Positions 1 through 6,162 of a stretch of 6,239 nt of DNA are shown here, in pieces. The notes under the pieces are model-generated. The model was not told the origin of the DNA. It was given only the letters and a program-made list of their open reading frames with translations, and did no database searches. The stretch's first letter is position 1. Each line of letters opens with the position of its first letter. Source of the DNA: an uncultured bacterium. Lineage in GTDB: Bacteria; Patescibacteriota; Patescibacteriia; Patescibacteriales; UBA12465. The DNA lies in assembly GCA_903904095.1 (NCBI GenBank), contig CAIVBF010000011.1:1-6239 (forward strand), written 5' to 3'. The position numbers and the translations under genes are program-made.

Positions 1-20
1 AAGTCAGATAGTCTTTTCAT
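1..20 (-). CDS. Possible 5' end of a divergent minus-strand gene (partial)
   Basis: On the minus strand an ATG at 20-18 opens a frame (M-K-R-L-S-D) that runs off the window edge. A candidate minus-strand promoter lies upstream at 62-90, and like the other starts here the ATG has no Shine-Dalgarno sequence. Only six codons are visible, so no product can be named. The plus strand is also open from 1 to a TAA at 49-51, so this end could equally be the tail of a plus-strand gene. This is a weak call based on layout only. Confidence 0.25.
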
Positions 21-61
21 TTCTATGTTAGTTTTTAGGTTTGATTTTTAAAGAACATATA

Positions 62-90
62 TTTTTAACATGTTATTTTATTTAAGTCAA
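62..90 (-). promoter_or_regulatory. Candidate minus-strand promoter
   Basis: Read on the minus strand, TTGACT (plus positions 85-90) is followed after 17 bp by TAAAAA (62-67), with a TG dinucleotide just upstream of the -10 as in extended -10 promoters. The -35 is good and the -10 is poor. It would start transcription near position 55 and drive the possible minus-strand gene whose ATG lies at 20. The AT-rich background makes such matches easy to find. Confidence 0.3.
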
Positions 91-149
91 ATATATCATT
101 TTAATAAATCTTTAACAAATATACTTTATATTTTTTTATTTATTTTATG

Positions 150-158
150 TGCTATAAT
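150..158 (+). promoter_or_regulatory. Extended -10 promoter of the small coiled-coil gene
   Basis: TG at 150-151, one base, then TATAAT at 153-158 is a perfect extended -10 element. No good -35 box sits 16-18 bp upstream, which extended -10 promoters can tolerate. Transcription would start near 165, giving a leader of about 68 nt before the ATG at 233. The sequence from this -10 onward closely matches that at the parA promoter. Confidence 0.6.
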
Positions 159-174
159 AATTTTTATAAAATAT

Positions 175-198
175 TAAACTTTTCATACTGTAAGTTTA
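175..198 (+). repeat. Small inverted repeat in a leader
   Basis: TAAACTT (175-181) and AAGTTTA (192-198) form a perfect 7-bp stem around a 10-nt loop, within the presumed 5' leader of the gene at 233. It has no following T tract, so it is not a terminator. It could be an operator, an RNA stem-loop or chance in AT-rich DNA. No known riboswitch or leader fold is recognised. Confidence 0.25.
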
Positions 199-232
199 TT
201 AAAAAGATTTAAATTAATTATAAAATAATATT

Positions 233-586
233 ATGGCTCAAGCATTACCCGATGTTTTTAAACGTATCCAAGATAAGAAGAAAGAACAGCGCGAATTAAA
301 GGCGATGTATCGCGACGCTCTATCTGTTAACGGCGAATACCAAACAATTGTTGAAGAGTTAGAAGCTTTAAAGATTAAGAAAAAGAAAGCGGAAGCGACT
401 GTTCAAGCTGACTTTAAATCAGAATTTGATAAGCTAGAAGGTCTAAAATTAAATATTGCCGGCGATAATCAATTATTAAGCGATTTGGCCATGGCGCAAT
501 TAACGAGCGGGGAAACGGTTAAGATTGTTGATGAAAATAAGGTTGAGTATGAGCCGATATTCACGGTTAGATTCAAGAAGATGTAA
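233..586 (+). CDS. Small charged coiled-coil protein of unknown function (117 aa)
   Basis: I do not recognise a named family. The 117-residue product is soluble, with no signal peptide, membrane segment, Cys or Trp. Residues about 8-75 are rich in Lys, Glu, Leu and Ala with helix-favouring spacing (for example K15-K16-K17-E18 and K49-K52), suggesting a long helix or helical hairpin. The last 25 residues, from G93, alternate hydrophobic and charged residues (VKIV, FTVRF) and look like a beta-hairpin ending in K-K-M. The ATG at 233 is the natural start: an extended -10 promoter lies 80 bp upstream, and there is no Shine-Dalgarno sequence, as for its neighbours. It is a single-gene unit ended by the hairpin at 611-637, convergent with the tRNA gene. 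Codon use resembles the neighbouring genes, so it looks native. My impression that similar small proteins occur in Patescibacteria is unverified. A structural or nucleic-acid-associated role is possible but is a guess. Confidence 0.8.
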   Translation: MAQALPDVFKRIQDKKKEQRELKAMYRDALSVNGEYQTIVEELEALKIKKKKAEATVQADFKSEFDKLEGLKLNIAGDNQLLSDLAMAQLTSGETVKIVDENKVEYEPIFTVRFKKM

Positions 587-610
587 TTAAGCGATAAGTG
601 TCTTATATCA

Positions 611-637
611 AAAAACAAGCTCAAAAAGCTTGTTTTT
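611..637. terminator. Bidirectional Rho-independent terminator
   Basis: A perfect 11-bp inverted repeat (611-621 against 627-637) encloses a 5-nt loop, CAAAA. The GC-containing core ACAAGCT/AGCTTGT is flanked by an A tract on the left and a T tract on the right, so the hairpin ends in a U run when transcribed in either direction. It lies 24 bp after the stop of the small gene and 3 bp beyond the 3' end of the convergent tRNA-Leu, and can serve both. Confidence 0.88.
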
Positions 638-640
638 ATG

Positions 641-724
641 TGCCGCGAGAGGGACTCGAACCCTCATGAAGTCTCCCCCACACGAGTTTGAGTCGTGCGT
701 GTCTACCAGTTCCACCATCGCGGC
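641..724 (-). tRNA. tRNA-Leu, anticodon CAA
   Basis: The 84-nt minus-strand sequence folds as a class II tRNA. The acceptor stem is GCCGCGA/TCGCGGC with discriminator A (base 641). A 3-bp D stem, GTG/CAC, carries a loop containing the GG pair. The anticodon stem is CACGA/TCGTG around loop CTCAAAC, which puts anticodon CAA at plus positions 688-690 and reads the UUG codon. A 15-nt variable arm can pair weakly with G-U wobbles, and the T arm is GAGGG-TTCGAGT-CCCTC. The long variable arm and discriminator A fit leucine identity. CCA is not encoded (the genome continues CAT after the discriminator), so it must be added by a nucleotidyltransferase. There is no intron. Transcription starts from the promoter at 746-774 and ends at the hairpin at 611-637. 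Confidence 0.96.
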
Positions 725-745
725 TAAAAGTTGATTACGAATATT

Positions 746-774
746 AGTATAATAAATAAAGTATCAATTGTCAA
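746..774 (-). promoter_or_regulatory. Promoter of tRNA-Leu
   Basis: On the minus strand a perfect -35 TTGACA (plus 769-774) is followed after exactly 17 bp by TATACT (746-751), five of six matches to the -10 consensus. The start would be near 739, about 15 nt before the mature tRNA 5' end at 724. Its -35 overlaps that of the divergent parA promoter by five bases. Confidence 0.8.
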
Positions 775-796
775 AAGGTTTTTTTTGCTTTATAAT
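768..796 (+). promoter_or_regulatory. Promoter of the parA-parB-dnaE operon
   Basis: TTGTCA (768-773, five of six consensus) is followed by a 17-bp spacer and a perfect TATAAT (791-796). Transcription would begin near 803, giving a short leader of about 25 nt before the parA ATG at 829. The -35 overlaps the -35 of the divergent tRNA promoter. No other strong promoter is seen before parB or dnaE, so this probably drives all three genes. Confidence 0.8.
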
Positions 797-828
797 AATT
801 TTATAAAGAACTATTTTCTTAAATATAT

Positions 829-1593
829 ATGGGCAAAATTATTGCCATCGTTAACCAAAAAGGCGGGGTTGGTAAGACAACCACCGCTGTTAACTTATCG
901 GCTTATTTAGCGCACCTAGGGCGCCGTGTTTTGCTTGTTGATACAGATCCTCAGGCGAACGCCACTTCCGGGTTAGGACTTGATCATAAGAACATGGAGG
1001 CCGGTGTTTATGAAGCTTTAATCGGCAAAAAATCAATTAATGAGATTATTAAGAGAACGGTTCAAAACGGCCTTAAAGTTGCTCCGGCAACAATGTCTTT
1101 GGCGGGAGCGGGGATTGAGTTAGTTGATCTTGATAACCGCGAATTTCGCCTGTCCTATATTTTAGAAGAGGTTCGGGCGGATTATGACTATATTATTATT
1201 GACGGCCCGCCTTCTTTAGGGCTCCTGACGATTAATAGTCTTGTGGCTTGCGATGAGGTTTTAATTCCGATTCAGAGCGAATATTTCGCTCTTGAAGGCT
1301 TAAGTCAGTTACTAGAGACGATTAGTTTAGTGCAGAATAATTTAAAACCTAGTTTAGGAATTATGGGTGCCGTTATTACAATGTTTGATAAGCGTAATAA
1401 ATTGTCGGAAGCGGTTATGGAAGAGCTTTATAAGTACTTCCCAAATAGAATTTTCCGGTCAATAATTCCGCGGACGGTTCGTCTTGCCGAAGCACCAAGT
1501 TACGGCCGATCAATTTTGCAATACGACGCCAAATCAAAGGGCGGAAAATGTTATGAGAATTTAGCTAGAGAAGTAATGAGTTTAGAAAAATAA
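829..1593 (+). CDS. parA: Chromosome-partition ATPase ParA (Soj family)
   Basis: ParA/Soj is a deviant Walker-type ATPase that dimerises with ATP, binds DNA non-specifically and is switched by ParB to position chromosome origins. The 254-residue length matches chromosomal Soj (about 253). The deviant Walker A KGGVGKTTT covers residues 11-19, with signature Lys11 and Lys16. Walker A' VDTDPQ spans 37-42, with the hydrolytic Asp40. Walker B IIIDGPPS spans 122-129, with Asp125; Gly126 stands where Cys or Thr is common. R189 and R218 occupy the positions of known DNA-binding arginines in B. subtilis Soj, the latter within PRTVRLAEAPS (214-224). There is no N-terminal DNA-binding extension as in P1-type plasmid ParA, and no C-terminal membrane-targeting helix as in MinD, so a chromosomal Soj is the best call. 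It is the first gene of the operon, 33 bp before parB. The ATG at 829 is fixed by the conserved N-terminus GKIIAIVNQKGG; no Shine-Dalgarno sequence precedes it. Confidence 0.96.
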   Translation: MGKIIAIVNQKGGVGKTTTAVNLSAYLAHLGRRVLLVDTDPQANATSGLGLDHKNMEAGVYEALIGKKSINEIIKRTVQNGLKVAPATMSLAGAGIELVDLDNREFRLSYILEEVRADYDYIIIDGPPSLGLLTINSLVACDEVLIPIQSEYFALEGLSQLLETISLVQNNLKPSLGIMGAVITMFDKRNKLSEAVMEELYKYFPNRIFRSIIPRTVRLAEAPSYGRSILQYDAKSKGGKCYENLAREVMSLEK

Positions 1594-1626
1594 AAAATAT
1601 AATTTAGATATTTTAAGTAAAAATAT

Positions 1627-2517
1627 ATGCCTAGTGGATTGGGCCGAGGACTCGGCTCTTTAATTCCGAAAAAAACGATGTCGTACGGTCAAAATCCGTA
1701 TAGCAATAATGTTAGCGAGGAGGATTTAACCATGACAAGCGTTTTTAATGATCAAGACAGAATTTTAAGAGTTGATCCAAGTCGTATTGATATCAACCCG
1801 CAACAGCCCCGAACTAGTTTTTCTGAATCAGCTCTGAACGATTTAGCGGAATCTATAAAACAACACGGAATTATTCAGCCGCTAGTTGTTACTAAAAAAG
1901 GCGATAGATATGAATTAATTGCCGGTGAGAGAAGACTAAGAAGTTCAAAACTTTTAGGTTTAACTGAAGTCCCGGTTATTGTCCGTGAAGAAAAAGAACA
2001 AAAAAAATTAGAAATTGCTTTAATTGAAAATTTACAGCGGGAAAATTTAAATCCGCTAGAAACCGCGCGGGCTTATCAGCGATTAATTGATGAATTTAAT
2101 ATTACTCAGGAAGAAGCGGCTAAAAAACTTGGTAAAGCTAGATCCAGTATTGCCAACGCTATGCGTTTATTGAGCTTGCCATTAGAAATTCAAGAAGCTT
2201 TAGTGGGTGGAAAGATTTCTGAAGCGCACGCTAAGTATTTACTAGGTCTTGATGACGAAGTTAAACAACTAAATATTTTTAAAAAAATATTACGTCAGAA
2301 TTTGACCGTCGCTGAGACTGATAAAGAAATTAAGCGCCTCGGAGGAACGAAATCCGCTAAACAAAAGGATTATAGCGATAAAGCCAAAGAAGAAGAATTA
2401 AATGAATACTTTAGCACTAAAGTTGAGATTAAGCGTCGCGGTAAGGGCGGCCAGTTAGTAATTGATTTTTTCAGTGAAGATGAGCTTGGTGAAATATTAA
2501 GAAAAATTAAGAAATAA
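1627..2517 (+). CDS. parB: Chromosome-partition CTPase ParB (Spo0J family)
   Basis: ParB binds parS sites near the origin, closes into a CTP-dependent sliding clamp, spreads on DNA and stimulates the ATPase of ParA. The product is 296 residues (B. subtilis Spo0J has 282). The N-terminal peptide GLGRGLGSLIPKK (4-16) is the typical ParA-interaction segment. It is followed by a variable linker to about residue 45. The ParB/Srx-like CTPase domain spans about 47-140, with NPQQPRTSF (57-65), GERRLR (100-105; R102/R103 equal the essential arginine pair of Spo0J) and ENLQREN (134-140; N135 at the Spo0J N112 position). A helix-turn-helix parS-binding region follows at about 158-210, and the C-terminal dimerisation domain at about 256-296 (TKVEIKRRGKGGQLVIDFF). 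All these elements look intact. The ATG at 1627 is chosen because it includes the conserved N-terminus, though it has no Shine-Dalgarno sequence; a strong one lies inside the gene before Met36. No parS site is visible in this window. Confidence 0.96.
   Translation: MPSGLGRGLGSLIPKKTMSYGQNPYSNNVSEEDLTMTSVFNDQDRILRVDPSRIDINPQQPRTSFSESALNDLAESIKQHGIIQPLVVTKKGDRYELIAGERRLRSSKLLGLTEVPVIVREEKEQKKLEIALIENLQRENLNPLETARAYQRLIDEFNITQEEAAKKLGKARSSIANAMRLLSLPLEIQEALVGGKISEAHAKYLLGLDDEVKQLNIFKKILRQNLTVAETDKEIKRLGGTKSAKQKDYSDKAKEEELNEYFSTKVEIKRRGKGGQLVIDFFSEDELGEILRKIKK
1717..1723 (+). promoter_or_regulatory. Shine-Dalgarno-like site inside parB before an in-frame ATG
   Basis: GAGGAGG at 1717-1723 is followed after 8 nt by an in-frame ATG at 1732-1734 (Met36 of ParB). 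This is near-ideal bacterial spacing, whereas the annotated starts in the window have no such sequence. It could direct a 261-residue ParB lacking the N-terminal ParA-interaction peptide. It also encodes Glu-Glu-Asp in the linker, so it may be coincidental. Confidence 0.35.
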
Positions 2518-2559
2518 GAAGTTAGAGTTGAATTAAATTTTAAAAGTTACCTATAAAAA

Positions 2560-5500
2560 ATGTCTTTTGTTCACCTCCATAATCATAGTCATTATTCCTT
2601 ACTTGACGGGCTTACTAAGCTTGACGAGATGGTTAACTATGCCAAAGAGCAGGGTTCTCCGGCGATTGCCTTAACTGACCACGGTTCAATGTATGGAATT
2701 ATTGAATTTTATCAAAAAGCAAAAAAGGCAGGGATTAAACCGATTCTCGGAGTTGAAACATATGTTGCACCTAATTCGCGACATGATAAAAATACTCGTG
2801 AAGATGGTCGGGGAAACCATCTTATTTTATTAGCTAAGAATAATGTCGGTTATCAGAACCTAATTAAATTAATCTCGGCCGCTCATTTAGAGGGATTTTA
2901 TTATAAGCCGAGAATTGACTGGGAAATTTTAAAAGAACACCATGAAGGGCTTATTGCTTCAACCGCTTGTCTGGCCGGTGAAATTCCTCGTTTGATTAGA
3001 GCCGATAAATTAGCCGAAGCAAAAAAAAGAATTCTTGAATATAATGAATTATTCGGACAGGATAATTTTTATTTAGAATTAATGGATCATCCCGAGCTTG
3101 AAGATTTAGTCAAGGTTAATGATCAGCTTATCAAATTTTCTAAAGAATTAAATATTCCACTCGTTGCGACAAACGATACTCATTATTTTAAAAAAGAAGA
3201 CGCGGAAGCACAGGACATCTTACTTTGTCTGCAAAATAAAAAGAAAAAAACAGATACTGATCGGATGACCATGATTGGTCATGGCGACTATTCTTTACGC
3301 TCTAATTCGGAAATGATTGCGGCCTTTGCTCATGTTCCGGAGGCAATTGAGAACACTTTGAAGATTGCGGAAATGTGCGATGTTGAAATTGAACTTGGTA
3401 ATATTCAGTTACCATTTTTTGAAGTGCCTAAGGGTTATGACGGAAATTCCTATTTAAGGGAGTTGAGTGAAGAGGGAATTAGCAAACGTTATCCTAAGGC
3501 TAGTCCGGAAGAGTTGATAAAAGTTCAAGAAAGACTTGACTATGAATTATCGGTTATAACAAAAATGGGCTGGCCCTCATACTTTTTAATTGTGGCCGAT
3601 TTTATTAACTGGGCGAAGAATAATAAAATTGTTGTCGGTCCGGGCCGTGGTTCGGCGGCTGGCTCAATTGTTTGCTATTTAACAGGAATAACTAACCTTG
3701 ATCCTTTAAAGTATGATTTACTTTTTGAACGTTTCTTAAATCCAGAAAGAATCTCCATGCCTGATATTGATATGGATTTTGCCGATGCTCGCCGAGCCGA
3801 GGTTATAAATTATGTTGAAACTAAATACGGAAAAGATCATGTCGCTCAGATTATTACTTTTGGAACAATGGCAGCGCGCGCTTCAGTCCGTGATGTTGGT
3901 CGCGTTTTAGATGAACCTTATGAATACTGCGATAAGATTTCAAAAAGTATTCCGATGTTTACGAAATTAGACGAGGCTTTAAAAACAGTCCCAGAACTTA
4001 AGGAAATGTATTTGAATGAACCGGCCGCTAAAAAAATTCTTGATTATGCCAAAAGATTAGAAGGAGTTGCCCGCCATTCCTCAACGCATGCCTGCGGTGT
4101 TTTAATTACCGATAAACCATTGACCGACTATGTGCCTATCCAGTACGCCTCTTCGGCCGATAAGAGTGTTATCTCACAATATTCGCTTCACCCGATTGAA
4201 GATCTCGGTTTATTAAAGATGGACTTCCTGGGCTTAAAAAATTTAACAATTATTGAATCGGCTTTAAAGATTATTAAAAATACGCGCGGCTTAGAAATTG
4301 ATATTGATGAAATTCCTCTAGACGATCAGGCGACTTTTAAATTATTTCAAGATGGCGAGACGACCGGTGTATTTCAGTTTGAATCATCGGGGATGAAAAG
4401 GTATTTACGGGATTTAAAACCAACTGTCTTTGAAGATATAATCGCTATGGTTGCTTTATATCGTCCGGGGCCCATGGAATGGATTCCGGACTATATTAAC
4501 GGAAAGCATGGCAAAAAAGTTGTTTACCTGCATCAAAAGCTCGGGCCTATTTTAGAAAAAACTTATGGTGTTGCCATTTATCAGGAGCAGGTTATGCAAA
4601 TTGCGCGTGACTTGGCCGGCTTTACTATGGGCCAAGCTGACGTGCTTAGAAAAGCGATGGGTAAAAAAATTGCCGCCTTGCTGGCTGAACAAAAAGAAAA
4701 ATTTATTGAGGGTTGTGTTAAAAACGGAATATATAAAGAATTAGCGGAAAAAGTTTTTTCTTTTATTGAGCCTTTTGCCGGCTATGGTTTTAATCGCAGC
4801 CATGCGGCCTGCTATGCTTTAATCGGTTATCAAACCGCCTATCTTAAGGCACACTGGCCGGTTGAATTCATGGCCGCCCTGCTTAGTTCTGATCAGGGCG
4901 ATTCTGATAGAGTCGCAATTGAGATTGAAGAGTGCCGTAATATGGGTATTAAAATAATGGCCCCGGATATTAATGAATCATTCGCTTCTTTTACGGTTGT
5001 TACTCCAGGAACGAAAGAAAATATAGCGGTAGATAAAAATGCGAAGATTGATACGATTCGCTTTGGACTAAATGCGATTAAAAATGTCGGTGCCCATATT
5101 GTTGAGATGATTATTCATGAACGGAAAGAGAATGGGCCATATCTTAATATTTTTGATTTATTAGAAAGAATTACTGATCGCGATTTAAATAAAAAATCAT
5201 TAGAAAGTTTAATAAAGAGCGGTGCCCTTGATAATTACGAAGAAAGGGGAAAGTTATTAGCTAACACGGAAAGACTCCTTAATTTGAATCGCGAGATTGC
5301 TAAAAATAAAGACAATAAACAAACTAGTTTATTCGCGGATTTGCCGGTAGCCGCTAGTTCAAATAGTTTAACCTTAAATGATGCTCCGCCGGCCGAGCAA
5401 AACGAAAAATTAATTTGGGAGAAAGAATTGCTCGGTCTATATGTCAGTGAACATCCTTTTAATTTTTTCAGAAAATATTTAAATAATTATGCAATTCCGC

Positions 5501-6162
5501 TCGCTCTTCTAAAGTCGCATAAGGGCGACGATAGAATTATCACGGCTGGCGTTATTTCAACCATCAAAAAAATATTAACGAGAAAAGGGGAATCAATGCT
5601 TTTTGTAAAAATTGAAGATGCTCTATCGGCAGTTGAACTTCTTATTTTTCCTCGTCTTTTAAAAGAGAGTTCAGCGATTTGGCAGGCTGGCAGCACTATT
5701 ATTTTAGAAGGGAATGTTTCAGAAAAAGATCAAGAGTCTAAAATACTTGTTAATCGGGTAATGCTTTTAAGGGAGGCGGAGCCGCAGAAATCGGTTGATG
5801 AGTTTAAAAAGATTATTTTAGAAGGCGGCCCGGCTAAGAATCGTTCCTTTTACCGAAAAGATTATTCCTCCGAAAAGAGTAATTATCAAGAAACAAAAAG
5901 AGAGGAGCCACACGCGAGCCCGATGAAATCCAGCGCCAATCCTTTAAAAATAATTTTTTTAAACGATTTGAATGCGGTTGACTTAGAAAAATTAAAAAAA
6001 TGCTTCGCTGATTTTAGCGGCGAAGAAGAAGTTTACTTTAAAGTTATTGATAACGGCAAGGCCAAAATAATTAAAACGGCTTATCGCGTTGATAATAATA
6101 TAAATCTCATTCAAAGATTAAAAACAGATTTTGTTGATATCTTGAAAATTGTTGAGAATTAA
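2560..6162 (+). CDS. dnaE: DNA polymerase III alpha subunit DnaE (replicative polymerase)
   Basis: DnaE is the catalytic subunit of the bacterial replicase. The 1200-residue product (E. coli has 1160) is a full DnaE1-type protein. The N-terminal PHP domain (about 3-270) retains candidate metal ligands H7, H9, D16, H41, E66, H87, C137, D206 and H208. The C-family polymerase core has GPGRGSAAGS (360-369), catalytic Asp402 and Asp404 in PDIDMDF, and Asp555 in KMDFLG, at nearly the same numbers as in E. coli. Finger motifs include YRPGPM (634-639) and GFNRSH (743-748). Helix-hairpin-helix-like segments follow at about 830-900. QTSLF (921-925) is a canonical clamp-binding motif, placed like the E. 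coli one. An OB fold (about 990-1070), a charged linker (about 1073-1126) and a C-terminal domain of the tau-binding type (about 1127-1200) complete it. No intein and no fused DnaQ-type exonuclease are seen. It starts 42 bp after parB with no terminator between, so is probably co-transcribed; its ATG also lacks a Shine-Dalgarno sequence, and the start is fixed by FVHLHNHSHYSLLDG. Confidence 0.97.
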   Translation: MSFVHLHNHSHYSLLDGLTKLDEMVNYAKEQGSPAIALTDHGSMYGIIEFYQKAKKAGIKPILGVETYVAPNSRHDKNTREDGRGNHLILLAKNNVGYQNLIKLISAAHLEGFYYKPRIDWEILKEHHEGLIASTACLAGEIPRLIRADKLAEAKKRILEYNELFGQDNFYLELMDHPELEDLVKVNDQLIKFSKELNIPLVATNDTHYFKKEDAEAQDILLCLQNKKKKTDTDRMTMIGHGDYSLRSNSEMIAAFAHVPEAIENTLKIAEMCDVEIELGNIQLPFFEVPKGYDGNSYLRELSEEGISKRYPKASPEELIKVQERLDYELSVITKMGWPSYFLIVADFINWAKNNKIVVGPGRGSAAGSIVCYLTGITNLDPLKYDLLFERFLNPERISMPDIDMDFADARRAEVINYVETKYGKDHVAQIITFGTMAARASVRDVGRVLDEPYEYCDKISKSIPMFTKLDEALKTVPELKEMYLNEPAAKKILDYAKRLEGVARHSSTHACGVLITDKPLTDYVPIQYASSADKSVISQYSLHPIEDLGLLKMDFLGLKNLTIIESALKIIKNTRGLEIDIDEIPLDDQATFKLFQDGETTGVFQFESSGMKRYLRDLKPTVFEDIIAMVALYRPGPMEWIPDYINGKHGKKVVYLHQKLGPILEKTYGVAIYQEQVMQIARDLAGFTMGQADVLRKAMGKKIAALLAEQKEKFIEGCVKNGIYKELAEKVFSFIEPFAGYGFNRSHAACYALIGYQTAYLKAHWPVEFMAALLSSDQGDSDRVAIEIEECRNMGIKIMAPDINESFASFTVVTPGTKENIAVDKNAKIDTIRFGLNAIKNVGAHIVEMIIHERKENGPYLNIFDLLERITDRDLNKKSLESLIKSGALDNYEERGKLLANTERLLNLNREIAKNKDNKQTSLFADLPVAASSNSLTLNDAPPAEQNEKLIWEKELLGLYVSEHPFNFFRKYLNNYAIPLALLKSHKGDDRIITAGVISTIKKILTRKGESMLFVKIEDALSAVELLIFPRLLKESSAIWQAGSTIILEGNVSEKDQESKILVNRVMLLREAEPQKSVDEFKKIILEGGPAKNRSFYRKDYSSEKSNYQETKREEPHASPMKSSANPLKIIFLNDLNAVDLEKLKKCFADFSGEEEVYFKVIDNGKAKIIKTAYRVDNNINLIQRLKTDFVDILKIVEN

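Larger units (their letters stand above)
21..232. other. Very AT-rich intergenic region
   Basis: This gap consists largely of runs of A and T. It holds an extended -10 promoter for the gene at 233 and a weaker candidate promoter facing left. It also contains a perfect 10-bp palindrome, TAACATGTTA, at 66-75 and a 7-bp inverted repeat (TAAACTT/AAGTTTA, 175-181 and 192-198, 10-nt loop) in the presumed leader of the next gene. I saw no open frame worth calling, no RNA gene, no DnaA-box cluster and no parS-like site. The low GC means that short palindromes here may be chance. Confidence 0.6.

Noticed and set aside
1..51. Plus-strand open frame ending in TAA at 49-51
   Set aside because: The 16 codons (ending F-R-F-D-F) have no recognisable motif, and any random frame of this length is often open. 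Kept only as an alternative to the minus-strand start at 20.
66..75. TAACATGTTA palindrome as an operator
   Set aside because: It is a perfect 10-bp palindrome overlapping the candidate minus-strand -10, but it occurs once, is AT-rich and matches no known operator I can name. It is not supported beyond composition.
829..1593. MinD or plasmid-type ParA instead of chromosomal Soj
   Set aside because: There is no C-terminal amphipathic membrane helix as in MinD and no N-terminal helix-turn-helix extension as in large plasmid ParA. The adjacent parB with the LGRGLG peptide supports the chromosomal pair.
1598..1603. TATAAT between parA and parB
   Set aside because: No -35-like hexamer is found 16-18 bp upstream and there is no TG extension. 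In such an AT-rich spacer the match is expected by chance.
2528..2557. TTGAAT and TATAAA with an 18-bp spacer before dnaE
   Set aside because: The -10 would end only 2 bp before the dnaE ATG, so transcription would begin after the start codon. It cannot serve dnaE as annotated.
5487..5696. A 69-codon open frame on the minus strand
   Set aside because: It lies wholly inside the OB-fold region of dnaE, has no promoter or ribosome-binding site, and its translation resembles no known protein. It is a shadow of the dnaE coding frame.
233..6162. Alternative genetic code (TGA read as Gly or Trp), known in some reduced bacterial lineages
   Set aside because: No in-frame TGA occurs in the four genes, all end in TAA, and Gly and Trp positions in conserved motifs use GGN and TGG. 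The standard bacterial code is enough.
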